Shown here piece after piece: positions 45,244 to 54,263 of a DNA stretch of 64,000 bases. Position 1 is the stretch's first letter. Each line of letters begins with the position of its first letter. A program made the translations under genes and the position numbers. A model generated the notes under the pieces. The model was given only the letters and a program-made list of their open reading frames with translations, was not told the origin of the DNA and did not search any database. The DNA comes from Hyphomicrobium_A sp963759735 (GTDB lineage: Bacteria > Pseudomonadota > Alphaproteobacteria > Rhizobiales > Hyphomicrobiaceae): contig CAVXAF010000009.1 in the NCBI GenBank assembly GCA_963759735.1, positions 1 to 64,000 of the forward strand. Direction: 5' to 3'.

Positions 45244-45846
45244 ATGGCGCTCGAAGTGAAATCGCTGACTGGCGAGGAAATCCGCGAGGTGCTCCCCGCG
45301 CTGGCGCGGCTGCGCATGGTCGTGTTCCGCGACTGGCCGTACCTGTACGATGGCTCCCTCGAATACGAAGAGACCTATCTCGCTAAGCTCGCCGCCGCCC
45401 AAGGCGCCGTCTGCATTGTCGCCCAGGACGGCGACGACATTGTCGGCGCCTCGACCGCCGCGCCGATGATCGAGCATGCCGATGAGTTTGCCGAGCCGTT
45501 CGAAAAGGCGGGCTTCGACCTGAGCAAGATCTTCTACTGCGGCGAATCCGTTCTCCTTAAATCGCACCGCGGCCACGGCCTCGGCCATGCCTTCTTCGAT
45601 GGGCGCGAGGCGCATGCGAGGCAGCTCGGCGGCTTCACCCATTCGACCTTCTGCCGCGTGGTGCGCCCCGACGATCACCCGCTGAAGCCGGCCGACTACG
45701 TTCCACTCGACGGCTTCTGGAAAAAGCGCGGCTACGCGCCTGTCGATGGCCTGATCGCCAGCTACGCCTGGAAGGACATCGACCAGGACGCCGAGACCGA
45801 GCACGCCATGCAATTCTGGATGAAGCCGCTCACCGTCACCACATAG
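45244..45846 (+). CDS. GNAT-family N-acetyltransferase
   Basis: A 200-residue acetyltransferase. The acetyl-CoA loop is in VLLKSHRGHGLGHAFFDGRE, preceded by AVCIVAQDGDDIVGASTAAP. The C-terminus (FWKKRGYAPVDGLIASYAWK) is typical for the group found beside nitrilase-family genes. It lies 5 bases upstream of such a gene, and GNAT-nitrilase pairs are recurrent in bacteria; the joint substrate is unknown. Confidence 0.8.
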   Translation: MALEVKSLTGEEIREVLPALARLRMVVFRDWPYLYDGSLEYEETYLAKLAAAQGAVCIVAQDGDDIVGASTAAPMIEHADEFAEPFEKAGFDLSKIFYCGESVLLKSHRGHGLGHAFFDGREAHARQLGGFTHSTFCRVVRPDDHPLKPADYVPLDGFWKKRGYAPVDGLIASYAWKDIDQDAETEHAMQFWMKPLTVTT

Positions 45847-45851
45847 GACCC

Positions 45852-46760
45852 ATGAGCCACCGCCAGACCCTCAAGGTCGCTTCCGCGCAGTACCCGATCG
45901 ACAAGCCCGCCAGCCTCGACGCCTGGCGGGACAAGATCTCGCGTTGGGTTGCCGACGGCGCGGAGACAGGCGCCGAGGTGCTGGTGTTCCCCGAGTACGC
46001 GGCCATCGAGCAGGCGGCAGCCCTCGGCGAGACGGTTTACGGCAACCTCGACGCCACGCTGCAGGCGGTGGCCGATCTCGAAGGCGGTCGCGTCGCCCTG
46101 CACCAGGAACTCGCCGCCAAGCACGGCGTGCACATCCTCGTCGGCAGCGGCCCAGCGCGAAAAGGCGAAGGTCGCTACGTCAACGCGGCACAGCTCGTCA
46201 CGCCCCAGGGCAGCGTCGGTGTGCAGGAAAAGCTGATCATGACGCCCTTCGAAACCGACTGGGGCATCTCGGCCGGCAAGCAGGCGCGCGTGTTCGATAC
46301 CGCACTCGGGCTAATCGGCATCAATATTTGCTACGACAGCGAATTCCCGCTGCTCGCCCGCGCCATGGCCGAGGCCGGCGCCGAGTTGCTGCTCGTACCT
46401 TCATGCACCGAGCGCGTATCCGGCTATCATCGGGTGCGCACCGGCTCGCGTGCGCGCGCGCTCGAAAACCAGATTGCAGCCATCGTCAGCCCGACCGTGG
46501 GTGATGCGCTGTGGTCGCCGGCCGTCGACCGCAACACCGGCGCTGCCGGCATCTACGTGCCGGCCGATCAGTCCGTGTCGGACACCGGCGTCCTGGCGCA
46601 GGGCGAACTCAACACCGCGCAATGGGTGGCGGCGACCGTCGACCTGGGACGCCTGCGCCACCTGCGCACCTCGGGCGAGATGCGCAACTTCGTCGACTGG
46701 CCCCACCAGGCCGGCGCCGCCAAGCTCGCCGACAAGGTCGAGATCGTCACGCTGGAGTGA
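45852..46760 (+). CDS. carbon-nitrogen hydrolase (nitrilase superfamily)
   Basis: A 302-residue amidase-type enzyme with catalytic triad E48 (VLVFPEYAA), K127 (VGVQEKLIMTPFE) and C160 (GINICYDSEFPLLARAM). It cleaves a C-N bond of an amide or omega-amide; the substrate is unknown. It is the last gene of the panD group and converges with the SIMPL gene 6 bases away. Confidence 0.88.
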   Translation: MSHRQTLKVASAQYPIDKPASLDAWRDKISRWVADGAETGAEVLVFPEYAAIEQAAALGETVYGNLDATLQAVADLEGGRVALHQELAAKHGVHILVGSGPARKGEGRYVNAAQLVTPQGSVGVQEKLIMTPFETDWGISAGKQARVFDTALGLIGINICYDSEFPLLARAMAEAGAELLLVPSCTERVSGYHRVRTGSRARALENQIAAIVSPTVGDALWSPAVDRNTGAAGIYVPADQSVSDTGVLAQGELNTAQWVAATVDLGRLRHLRTSGEMRNFVDWPHQAGAAKLADKVEIVTLE

Positions 46761-46766
46761 TGGCGG

Positions 46767-47475
46767 CTACTTCAGCTCCCAGGTGATAGTCACGCTGGCC
46801 TCGAGCGTTTCGGTCCCGCGCTCGATCGGCACTGCCTCAGCCTTCATCGCCCGCGCCATGAGCATAGGCCGCGGGCCCTCGCCGCCGCCCTCGGTGATGG
46901 TCAGCACCTCGCCCACCTGCGGCACCGGCTGCCGCGGCGTAAAGCTCCGCCCGCCGGCGTGCATTGGCGACGGCCGCCTTGCGCGCATCGTCGAGCAGCG
47001 TCTCGGCCTTGCTGACCTCGAAGTTGAGCCCGGCGGTCTGGTTGGCGCCGGCGGTTACGAGCCGGTCGAGGATGTCGCCCAGTTTGCCCAGATCGCGCAC
47101 CAGCACCTGCACCTCGTTGGTCACGCTGTAGCCGTCGATCTTGGACGCCTGACCCTCGATCGGCCGGGTATAGCGCGGCTCGACGCGAAATGATGCCGTC
47201 TGGATGTCCTTGGCGTCGATGCCGGCCTCCTTCAGCGCGGCGATGACCTTCTGCATGGCTTCGGTGTTCTTCGACAGCGCTTCGCGCGCCGTGGCCCCGT
47301 CGGCTGTGACGCCCGAGGTGATGCGCGCCTGATCGGGCTCGACGGTGACGCTCCCGGACGCGGTGACGGTCACAGAGCGCCGTGGCGCGTCATCGTCGGC
47401 CTGCGCCGCCGGGAGGGCGCCGAAGAGGGCAAGGCCGATGATGGCCGGGCGGAGAGCAGCGGTCAGGGAGCGCAT
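46767..47475 (-). CDS. SIMPL-domain (DUF541) periplasmic protein, one frameshift
   Basis: A protein of about 236 residues with a signal peptide (MRSLTAALRPAIIGLALFGA) and the SIMPL pattern: VTVTASGSVTVEPDQARITS, MQKVIAALKEAGIDAKDIQT, GYSVTNEVQVLVRDLGKLGD. The frame shifts near 46925; the C-terminus VGEVLTITEGGGEG to SVTITWELK lies one frame over. The family (BP26/OMP28 type) forms periplasmic channels or oligomers in Brucella; function here is open. Confidence 0.8.
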
Positions 47476-47628
47476 GGGAGAGCCTTTGGGCGAAGTTGTT
47501 GTTGCCGGAACCCTAGCTGCCGTTCGGGGAGGTTTCGCGGCGAAAACGGTGGGTTTCGGCGGCAGGGTCAAGTCTGCTATGAGATGCGCCGCCCTGACCT
47601 GAGCGATGGTTCGAGTCGCCCAGGGTGA

Positions 47629-47704
47629 GGGCCCGTAGCTCAATGGTTAGAGCTGGCGGCTCATAACCGTCTGGTTCCAGGTTCGAATCCTGGCGGGCCC
47701 ACCA
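47629..47704 (+). tRNA. tRNA with CAT anticodon, probably tRNA-Ile2
   Basis: A complete 76-base cloverleaf including the encoded CCA: acceptor GGGCCCG/CGGGCCC, D-stem GCTC/GAGC, anticodon stem GGCGG/CCGTC with loop CTCATAA, T-arm CCAGG-TTCGAAT-CCTGG. The anticodon CAT could mean elongator Met or Ile2 (lysidine-modified). C4-G69 and C5-G68 in the acceptor are the known TilS identity pairs of Ile2, which favours tRNA-Ile(AUA). Confidence 0.9.
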
Positions 47705-47790
47705 ATCTTGCTCACGACCACGCCGAGGGCGGCCTCACCACGACGAGACCGGCCGGAGCTTCTGGTCGCCTTCGAATAAGACGCCGCCCG

Positions 47791-48763
47791 TCAGCGCAGG
47801 AAGGCCCCGAACGCCCGCGGACCGTCTCCAACAGGGGCGCTGCCGGTGACGCTCAGCGTTTCGGCGTCGACACGCTGCAGCACATTGTCCGCCCAGCACG
47901 CAACGTAGACCGCCGTCCCGTCAGGCGTCGCCTCGTATGCCCTCGGGATAGTCGCCGATGGCAATGGTCGCGATCGGGTTGAGGTCGTCCAGGTCGAACA
48001 CGCTCAACGAGCGCGACGCCTGATTGGTGACGAAGGCTTTGCCCTTGGCGAAGGCTATGCCGTAGGGACGCGATCCGACCTTTACCGTCGCCGTCACCTT
48101 GCGCGTCGCCAGATCGATGACCGACACGTCGTTGCTGACGACATTGGCCGCAAAGGCGCGCTTGCCGTCGGGCGCAATTGCCAAGCCGAATGGATGGGCG
48201 CCCACCTTGATCTCGCCCCTGCGCTGCATCGTTGCCGCATCGATGACGCTGAGTGCATCGCTCTCGCGGTCGGCCGACAGGATCGTGGCGCCATCCGGCG
48301 TCACCGCCAGGCCCGACGGGGCACGGCCCACCTTGACCCGTCCGACGATGGCCCGCACGGCCGGATCGACGGCGATGATCTCATCGGCGTACCACGCGGC
48401 GATGTACACGATGCCGTTGCGCGGATTGACCGCTATACCGAGCGGCCCGGACCCGATGGCCAGCCGCCAGGCGACCTTGCGGGCCGCGGCATCGATGGCG
48501 AACAGTTCGTTGCCTTCCGGCGCGGTGACATAGGCGAAATCGCCTTGCGGCGACATCGCCACACCGGCCGGACGCCCCGGCACGGCAATTTCGGCGATCT
48601 GCTTCATCGAGCCCAGGTCGACGACGCCAACGCTGTCCGCGAGCTGGTTGGTGACAAACGCCTCGCGCGCTGCGCCAGCGTGTGCCGGCCCCGGCGACCC
48701 TGCGATACCGAGTACGGCCGCCAACGCTAGGAGGTAGCAAGCGCGGCGGCGAGGCGTCCTCAC
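47791..48763 (-). CDS. YVTN-type beta-propeller periplasmic protein, one frameshift
   Basis: About 323 residues: a signal peptide (YLLALAAVLGIAGSPGPAHA) and seven repeats of the YVTN type (for example AFVTNQLADSVGVVDLGSMK, FAANVVSNDVSVIDLATRKV). The frame shifts near 47935; the last blade (AVYVACWADNVLQRVDAETL) is one frame over, ending AFGAFLR. Such propellers accompany PQQ-alcohol dehydrogenase genes in methylotrophs. The GTG start overlaps the stop of the upstream SRPBCC gene (GTGA), so the pair is coupled. Confidence 0.75.
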
Positions 48764-49293
48764 TTGGCCGCCTCGAGTTTCGCCTTCAGGGCCTCAAGCC
48801 CTTCCTTCTGGAAGGCGACGATGGCCTTGGTTGCCGCCTCATCGGACAACTCGGGCGGCGGATCGTTGTTCATGTAGCCGCGATAGAAGGCACCCTTCCA
48901 CTCGACCTTCGACTTGCCTGCATCATCGACGACGGCGATCGTCGACGAATAGCCTTCGACCGGCAGCGTCTTCAGGTCCTCGTCGTTGGTGAGGAAAGCG
49001 ATGGTCTTCGCTTCGGGGGCATAGCGCGTCAGCGTGTCGGTGAAGAGCGCGCCGTTCTTGAACGTGAGGCGGCGCTTGGTCACCTCCTTTTTGTATTCGC
49101 CCGCGTCCGCGTCCGTCTTCGCAATGGCAGGATGCCAGCCCATATCGCGATAGTTGCCGACGACCTCCCACACCTTATCCGCGGGTGCGTCGATCACGAT
49201 GGTCGTCACTTCCTTCTTGCGGCTTGGGCCATGCGCGACTGCCAGAGCCGGCAGCGCTGCGAGCAGCGCGAACGCCGTCACGATTCGATTCAC
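48760..49293 (-). CDS. exported SRPBCC protein, MxaD-like
   Basis: A 177-residue periplasmic protein with a signal peptide (MNRIVTAFALLAALPALAVA) and a START/SRPBCC fold: TTIVIDAPADKVWEVVGNYR, GWHPAIAKTDADAG, VEWKGAFYRGYMNNDPPPEL. MxaD of methylotrophs is the best-known exported member and is thought to help methanol dehydrogenase-cytochrome contact. With the adjacent beta-propeller this suggests a PQQ-dehydrogenase accessory pair, although no dehydrogenase gene is in the window. Confidence 0.75.
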   Translation of the reverse strand: MNRIVTAFALLAALPALAVAHGPSRKKEVTTIVIDAPADKVWEVVGNYRDMGWHPAIAKTDADAGEYKKEVTKRRLTFKNGALFTDTLTRYAPEAKTIAFLTNDEDLKTLPVEGYSSTIAVVDDAGKSKVEWKGAFYRGYMNNDPPPELSDEAATKAIVAFQKEGLEALKAKLEAAK

Positions 49294-49449
49294 GGACTTT
49301 CCCCCTGAAGATGCCGATGGTGCCCGGTTTGCCGGGCGCGGGGGCGCACTAGCACCGGTGCCGTTAGCCGATCAATCTCGATCCGACCAAACGGGAAGGC
49401 TTCCTGGCATCTATTCCAAAGTCTTACGCGCTGACCAAGGCGGCAGGTC

Positions 49450-49587
49450 CTAACGGACCAAGCGCAGTCGGCTGCGGTCGTCGGAGGATCGTTCGACGTA
49501 GGCCGACGGATGCCCCTGCTGCGGCGTGGCATCGGGAGTGATCCACGCGGCGGCAGCACCGACCAATATGCGCACCAGAACATCCAT
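49450..49587 (-). CDS. 45-residue protein with strong ribosome binding site
   Basis: GGGAGG lies 7 bases upstream of the ATG at 49587. The protein starts MDVLVRILVGAAAAWITPDA with a short hydrophobic segment and ends in an Arg/Ser-rich tail (SSDDRSRLRLVR). Too short for usual gene finders. Function unknown. Confidence 0.5.
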   Translation of the reverse strand: MDVLVRILVGAAAAWITPDATPQQGHPSAYVERSSDDRSRLRLVR

Positions 49588-49810
49588 CGCTTTGCCTCCC
49601 TTCCGCGGAAATATCCTTCGGAGACACACTGTCGATCTGGAAACTTCAGGTTAGCACGACCAACCGCGTACGCCAGCCATGCCTACAGCGACACTTCTTC
49701 GCTGCCGCCCGGCGCCGCGCGCCTAGGGCAACCGCGGGCGATCGGCTTGGTTCCGCGTTGCAGCCAATTTCCACGCCGGCTTTACCCGGCATCGACCATG
49801 CGAGCGAGTG

Positions 49811-50197
49811 TCAGGCGTCGAGGCCGTTGGCGTCGACGATCGAGATGCCCTCGCCGGCGTGCACCAGCTTCAGGCGGCTGACGTCGTCCAGTGCCATTGC
49901 CCAGATGTTGCAGGGACTGGCCATGCGAATTTCGCCACGGCGCGACACCGGTGTTGGACCAAAACCGATGGCGATGGCGTCACCGTCGGGCCAGAAGGCG
50001 ATCTCGCCGGCATTGACGACTTCGCGCGCGCCGGGCTCGGCTTCCGAGGAGACGGGCGCGTTGAAGTAGACCTCGCGCCCCCACATCTTGGCTTCGGCAT
50101 GGATCGGCAGCGCGGCCCAGATACGCTCGGCGGTCGGTGTCTCCAGCAGGCGGGCGCGTATGGACACCTTGCCTGCACGGATCACAATCTCGCGCAT
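49811..50197 (-). CDS. cyclophilin-like fold protein (DUF369 type)
   Basis: A 128-residue protein with the DUF369/Cyclophil_like pattern: RLLETPTAERIWAALP, AKMWGREVYFNAPV, GEIAFWPDGDAIAIGFGPTP and NIWAMALDD. The family has a cyclophilin fold but no isomerase residues and no assigned function. The ATG at 50197 is chosen because GGGAGG precedes it; the open frame upstream is not needed. Confidence 0.75.
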   Translation of the reverse strand: MREIVIRAGKVSIRARLLETPTAERIWAALPIHAEAKMWGREVYFNAPVSSEAEPGAREVVNAGEIAFWPDGDAIAIGFGPTPVSRRGEIRMASPCNIWAMALDDVSRLKLVHAGEGISIVDANGLDA

Positions 50198-50469
50198 TTC
50201 GCGCCTCCCGGGGCGGTCAGTCTTGTGCTGCCGTTGCGCGCACTCTCTCATTGCCACGGCGCGGCATCAATACCCGAGTGCGGCGGACACGCATCACCGC
50301 TGGCGCAGGCGCGCCACGCGGCGCCTTCGCGAGCCATGTGCAGGGGAACGTATGTCGTTCGCCGCGCTGGCAAATGTCCGGATGCATGGCAGCGCGTCTG
50401 ATCGGGCGTCGGGTAGCAATTGTATCAACTGCGCCACGCTGCAGGCGGCGAAGTTGGGTGCGCTACCCG

Positions 50470-51714
50470 TCAGGCGGGAGGCGGGCCGAACACCAGAACA
50501 GCGTTGAGGCCGCCGAAGGCGAAGGAGTTCGACATCGCATAGGTGACGTCGAGCTTGCGTCCGACGTTGGGGACGTAGTCGAGATCGCACTCGGGATCGG
50601 CTTCGTCGAGCCCGATGGTGGGGGGCACAAAATTCTCGGTCATGGCCTTGATGCAGGCCACGGCTTCGATGCTGCCGCCGGCGCCGAGCGGATGGCCGGT
50701 CATCGACTTGGTCGAGGAGATGGCCAGGTTACTGGCGTGGTTGCCGAACACTGCCTTGATGGCGCGCGTCTCGTTGGCGTCGTTGATGGTGGTCGCCGTG
50801 CCGTGGGCGTTGACGTACTGGATGTCCGAGGGCGACAGCTTGGCGTCGCGCAGAGCCGCGCGCATGGCTTCGTTCGGGCCTTCGGTGTCGGGGTTGACCA
50901 TGTCTTTGGCGTCCGAGGACATGCCGTAGCCGACGATCTCGGCCAGAATCGTCGCGCCGCGCGCCTGCGCGTGCTCGAGCGATTCCATGACGAGGATGCC
51001 GGCACCCTCGCCGAGAACCGTTCCGTTGCGCTTCTTGGCGAACGGGAAGCAGCCTTCCGGCGACAGCACGTGGAGCGCCTGCCAAGCCTTCATCGTCCCG
51101 TAGGTGATGACCGATTCCGAAGCGCCGGCGATGGCCACGTCGACGACGTCGTTCATGATGTAGTCACGGGCGAGGCCGATCGCATGCGTCGCCGTCGAGC
51201 AGGCGCTGCAGGTGGCGAATGTCGGACCTTTGATGCCGAATTCGATGCCGACGTGGGCGCTGGCCGAGGAGCCGATGAAGCGCAGCAGGGTCAGAGGATG
51301 GGTGGCGCGCTTGCCCTCGAGGAAGAGCGAGCGATAGGAATTCTCGATGGTGACCAGGCCGCCCGCGCCCGAGCCGACGATACATGCCGCCCGGTAGGGA
51401 TTTTCGATGGGGAACTCGATGCCCGACTGCTTGACGGCTTCGTCGGCTGCCGCGGCGGCGAACCACGAGTAGCGGTCGGCGTGCATGACGAGCTTGTCGC
51501 GCTTGAAGTGCTTCAAGCGCTGCTTGGGATCGAAATTCTTGATCTGGGCGGCGATGAGGATCTTCAAGTCCTCGAGCGGGAAGCCACCGAGTTCGCTGAC
51601 CCCGCACTTCCCGGCCTGCATGGACTCCCAGAAGTCGGGGACCGTCAGTCCGATCGGCGTAATCACGCCCATCCCGGTCACCACGACGCGGCGTGCGCCG
51701 TTCGCCTTAGCCAT
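50470..51714 (-). CDS. beta-ketoacyl-ACP synthase II family (FabF/NodE-like)
   Basis: A 414-residue condensing enzyme with the Cys-His-His triad: C172 in TCSACSTATHAIG, H304 in VNAHGTAT and H341 in KSMTGHPLGAGG. It extends an acyl-ACP with malonyl-ACP. The gene lies 135 bases after an acyl carrier protein gene on the same strand, without the usual fabG/fabD companions, so it is likely a dedicated system rather than the housekeeping FabF. NodF/NodE pairs are arranged like this, but no other nod genes are seen. Confidence 0.88.
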   Translation of the reverse strand: MAKANGARRVVVTGMGVITPIGLTVPDFWESMQAGKCGVSELGGFPLEDLKILIAAQIKNFDPKQRLKHFKRDKLVMHADRYSWFAAAAADEAVKQSGIEFPIENPYRAACIVGSGAGGLVTIENSYRSLFLEGKRATHPLTLLRFIGSSASAHVGIEFGIKGPTFATCSACSTATHAIGLARDYIMNDVVDVAIAGASESVITYGTMKAWQALHVLSPEGCFPFAKKRNGTVLGEGAGILVMESLEHAQARGATILAEIVGYGMSSDAKDMVNPDTEGPNEAMRAALRDAKLSPSDIQYVNAHGTATTINDANETRAIKAVFGNHASNLAISSTKSMTGHPLGAGGSIEAVACIKAMTENFVPPTIGLDEADPECDLDYVPNVGRKLDVTYAMSNSFAFGGLNAVLVFGPPPA

Positions 51715-51849
51715 CTCATACCTGCCGGTTGTGGGCGACGCAGGCGCGCCGCGACAAAAGCTAACCTGCGAGCCGGCGGCGACCTATCCGTGGGGAGCTC
51801 ATGCGAGCGGTCCTGGTGCGCCACACGTGCACACTGGTTCCGTTCTACA

Positions 51850-52119
51850 TCAAGCCTTGGCGGCGGCCGCAGGCCCCTTGGCCATCAGGTCCTTCACGCG
51901 GTCGACGACTGAGCCGACGGTCTTGAAGTCCTCGACGTCCTCATTCGCGTTGTAGGGAATCTCGATGCCAAACGTGTCTTCGATATCAAATACGATCATA
52001 GCCAGATCGAGAGACTCAATCTTCAGATCGGTCAGCGGCGTCGACAGAGAGATGTCGTCGCGCGGCTCCTTCATATGCTTCTTCAGGATCTCGACGATCT
52101 TGGTGCCAACTTCGTCCAT
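51850..52119 (-). CDS. acyl carrier protein
   Basis: An 89-residue ACP whose phosphopantetheine Ser lies in LKIESLDLAMIVFDIEDTFG (ESL instead of the common DSL). The C-terminal tail is Ala-rich (MAKGPAAAAKA). It would carry the chain extended by the downstream ketosynthase. The sequence differs clearly from housekeeping AcpP and from AcpXL. Confidence 0.88.
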   Translation of the reverse strand: MDEVGTKIVEILKKHMKEPRDDISLSTPLTDLKIESLDLAMIVFDIEDTFGIEIPYNANEDVEDFKTVGSVVDRVKDLMAKGPAAAAKA

Positions 52120-52493
52120 ATCAGTCTCCCACCCCCGCTCTGTTCGAAGCCTGGGGCCCGTATTATCGTTCCTAACTAGTGCCAGCCCTGTAGCACGACA
52201 AGCTGAGGCGTCACATATCCTTAAACGCCTAGCAAGTCTACCCGAGCGCTGCCGGCACGATACCTAGGGTATTCCCCCAACGGTAGCTGTTCTGCACGGT
52301 ACAGCAAAACCTCTTCACAACCGTTGCTTCGGCGCCTACCCGGCGCCGCCGGACTTGGCCTCGCGCCCGGAAACGTGTTCAATAACAAGGCGTATTTCAA
52401 GGACCTGTTATTGGATTGGTGCCCAGGGGCCAAGCAACGGTCCGGCAACGGGCTTCACCTTATATTCTAGGAGTTCGCCCGGGGAGACGCTCG
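52120..52493. other. divergent promoter region between ACP and fadD genes
   Basis: This 374-base gap should hold both promoters. Its main feature is the inverted repeat at 52380-52413. I see no small gene. Confidence 0.5.
52380..52413. promoter_or_regulatory. inverted repeat CAATAACA...TGTTATTG
   Basis: Perfect 8-base arms (52380-52387 and 52406-52413) separated by 18 bases, about 80 bases upstream of the fadD start. It could be a two-half-site operator for a fatty-acid regulator or a leader hairpin. Confidence 0.4.
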
Positions 52494-54242
52494 ATGATGA
52501 CGACGACGGTCCGCCCTCCCACTTCTGCAACCATGGCGCAGCCCGACCTGACTGCGCCACCCAACATGCCCTGGCTGGACCACTATCCGCGCGGCGTCGA
52601 CTGGCACATGCCTCTAAAGGTCGCGCCGCTCTACACCCTGCTCGATGAAGCGGTCGCCAACTACCCCCATCACACCTGCACCAACTTCCTCGGTAAGACG
52701 CTGAGCTACGCCGAAATCGGGGCGCAGGTAGACCGGGCCACCTACGGACTGCAGCAACTGGGCGTCAAGAAGGGCACCAAGGTCGGGCTCTTCCTGCCCA
52801 ACTCACCGACCTTCATCATTTACTTCTTCGCCGTGCTGAAGGCCGGCGGGACCATCGTCAACTTCAACCCGCTCTATACGGTGGCCGAGCTCACCCAGCA
52901 GGTGAAGGACAGCGACACCGAGCTGATGGTCACGCTCGACCTCAAGGTACTGTTCGACAAGGTCGAGGCGCTGCTGCAGTCGAACTGCCTGGCGCGCGCC
53001 GTCGTTGCCCCCTTCCCCGCCCTGCTGCCGCTCGCCAAGGCAGCCCTGTTCCGCCTCTTCCGGTCCAAGCAACTGGCCCGCCCGCTGGATTCGCCCGCCC
53101 GCGCCAAGATCGTTCTCGAAGCCGAGGTCATGGCCGGCGAGGAACGCGCGGCCAAGGTCGCCATCGACCCGCTCAACGACGTGGCGGTGCTGCAGTACAC
53201 CGGCGGCACCACCGGCACGCCGAAGGGTGCCATGCTTACCCATGCCAACTGCTACGTGAACACGCAGCAGGTGGCGGCGTGGAGCCCCGATCTGGGATAT
53301 GGCTCGGAGCGGGTGCTCGGCGTGCTGCCGTTCTTCCACGTCTTCGCGCTGACCGTGGTCATGAACGTCGCGCTGGCGCGCGCGGCCGAAATAATCATCA
53401 TGCCGCGCTTCTCGCTCGATGACGCCTTGAAGCTGATCGATCGCACGCGGCCGACGATCATGCCGTGCGTGCCGACGCTGCTCAACGCCATCATGAGCCA
53501 TCCGCGCATCAAGACGTTCGATCTCTCATCGCTGCGCTTCTGTCTGTCGGGCGGTGCGGCACTACCCATCGAGGTAAAGCAGCAGTTCGAGGCCATCACC
53601 GGCTGCAAGGTCGTCGAGGGCTACGGAATGTCCGAGACATCGCCCGTCGTCACCTGCAATCCGATCGACGGGCCGGTGAAGCCGGGCTCGATCGGCGTCC
53701 CACTTGCCGGCACGATCATCTCGCTGCGCGACCTCGGCGACCCCACCAAGGAGGTTGCAGTGGGCGAGAAGGGCGAGATCTGCATCAAGGGCCCGCAGGT
53801 GATGCGCGGCTATTACAAACGCCCGCAGGAGACCGCCGAACAGACGGTCGGCGGGTTCCTGCGTACCGGCGACGTCGCCCGTATGGACGAGCACGGCTTC
53901 TTTTTTATTGAGGACCGCATCAAGGACCTCATCATCTCATCCGGTTTCAACGTCTACCCGCGCCGCATCGAAGAGGCGATCTACGAGCATCCAGCGGTCG
54001 CCGAAGTGACGGTCATCGGCATCAAGGACAAGAAACGCGGCGAGGCGCCGAAGGCGTTCGTGCGGCTGAAGCCTGGCGCCAGCGCCACCTTGGCCGAGTT
54101 GTGCGACCACCTCGCCGCGCGCATTTCCAAGATCGAGATGCCGGCCCAGATCGAGTTCCGCGACGAGTTGCCGAAGACGATCATCGGCAAACTTTCGAAG
54201 AAGGAGCTGAAGGCCGAGGAAGACGCCAAGAGCAACGCCTGA
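52494..54242 (+). CDS. fadD: long-chain fatty acid-CoA ligase
   Basis: A 582-residue adenylate-forming enzyme that activates fatty acids to acyl-CoA. Motifs: P-loop LQYTGGTTGTPKGAMLTHAN, VVEGYGMSETSP, FLRTGDVARMDEHGFFFIED, FNVYPRRIEEAIYEHPAV and catalytic Lys in TIIGKLSKKELK. GGGGAGA precedes the ATG at 52494 (a second ATG follows directly). It converges with the CFA synthase gene across 21 bases and would feed the beta-oxidation operon beyond. Confidence 0.9.
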   Translation: MMTTTVRPPTSATMAQPDLTAPPNMPWLDHYPRGVDWHMPLKVAPLYTLLDEAVANYPHHTCTNFLGKTLSYAEIGAQVDRATYGLQQLGVKKGTKVGLFLPNSPTFIIYFFAVLKAGGTIVNFNPLYTVAELTQQVKDSDTELMVTLDLKVLFDKVEALLQSNCLARAVVAPFPALLPLAKAALFRLFRSKQLARPLDSPARAKIVLEAEVMAGEERAAKVAIDPLNDVAVLQYTGGTTGTPKGAMLTHANCYVNTQQVAAWSPDLGYGSERVLGVLPFFHVFALTVVMNVALARAAEIIIMPRFSLDDALKLIDRTRPTIMPCVPTLLNAIMSHPRIKTFDLSSLRFCLSGGAALPIEVKQQFEAITGCKVVEGYGMSETSPVVTCNPIDGPVKPGSIGVPLAGTIISLRDLGDPTKEVAVGEKGEICIKGPQVMRGYYKRPQETAEQTVGGFLRTGDVARMDEHGFFFIEDRIKDLIISSGFNVYPRRIEEAIYEHPAVAEVTVIGIKDKKRGEAPKAFVRLKPGASATLAELCDHLAARISKIEMPAQIEFRDELPKTIIGKLSKKELKAEEDAKSNA

Positions 54243-54263
54243 TCCGGAAGGAGGCGTTGCCCC

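Noticed and set aside
50470..52119. NodE/NodF identity for the ketosynthase and ACP
   Set aside because: No other nodulation gene or nod box is present; only the layout is similar.
54181..54263. Apparent overlap of the CFA synthase frame with fadD
   Set aside because: It arises from a one-base shift after KRPAG; the other frame gives a normal C-terminus that stops before fadD.
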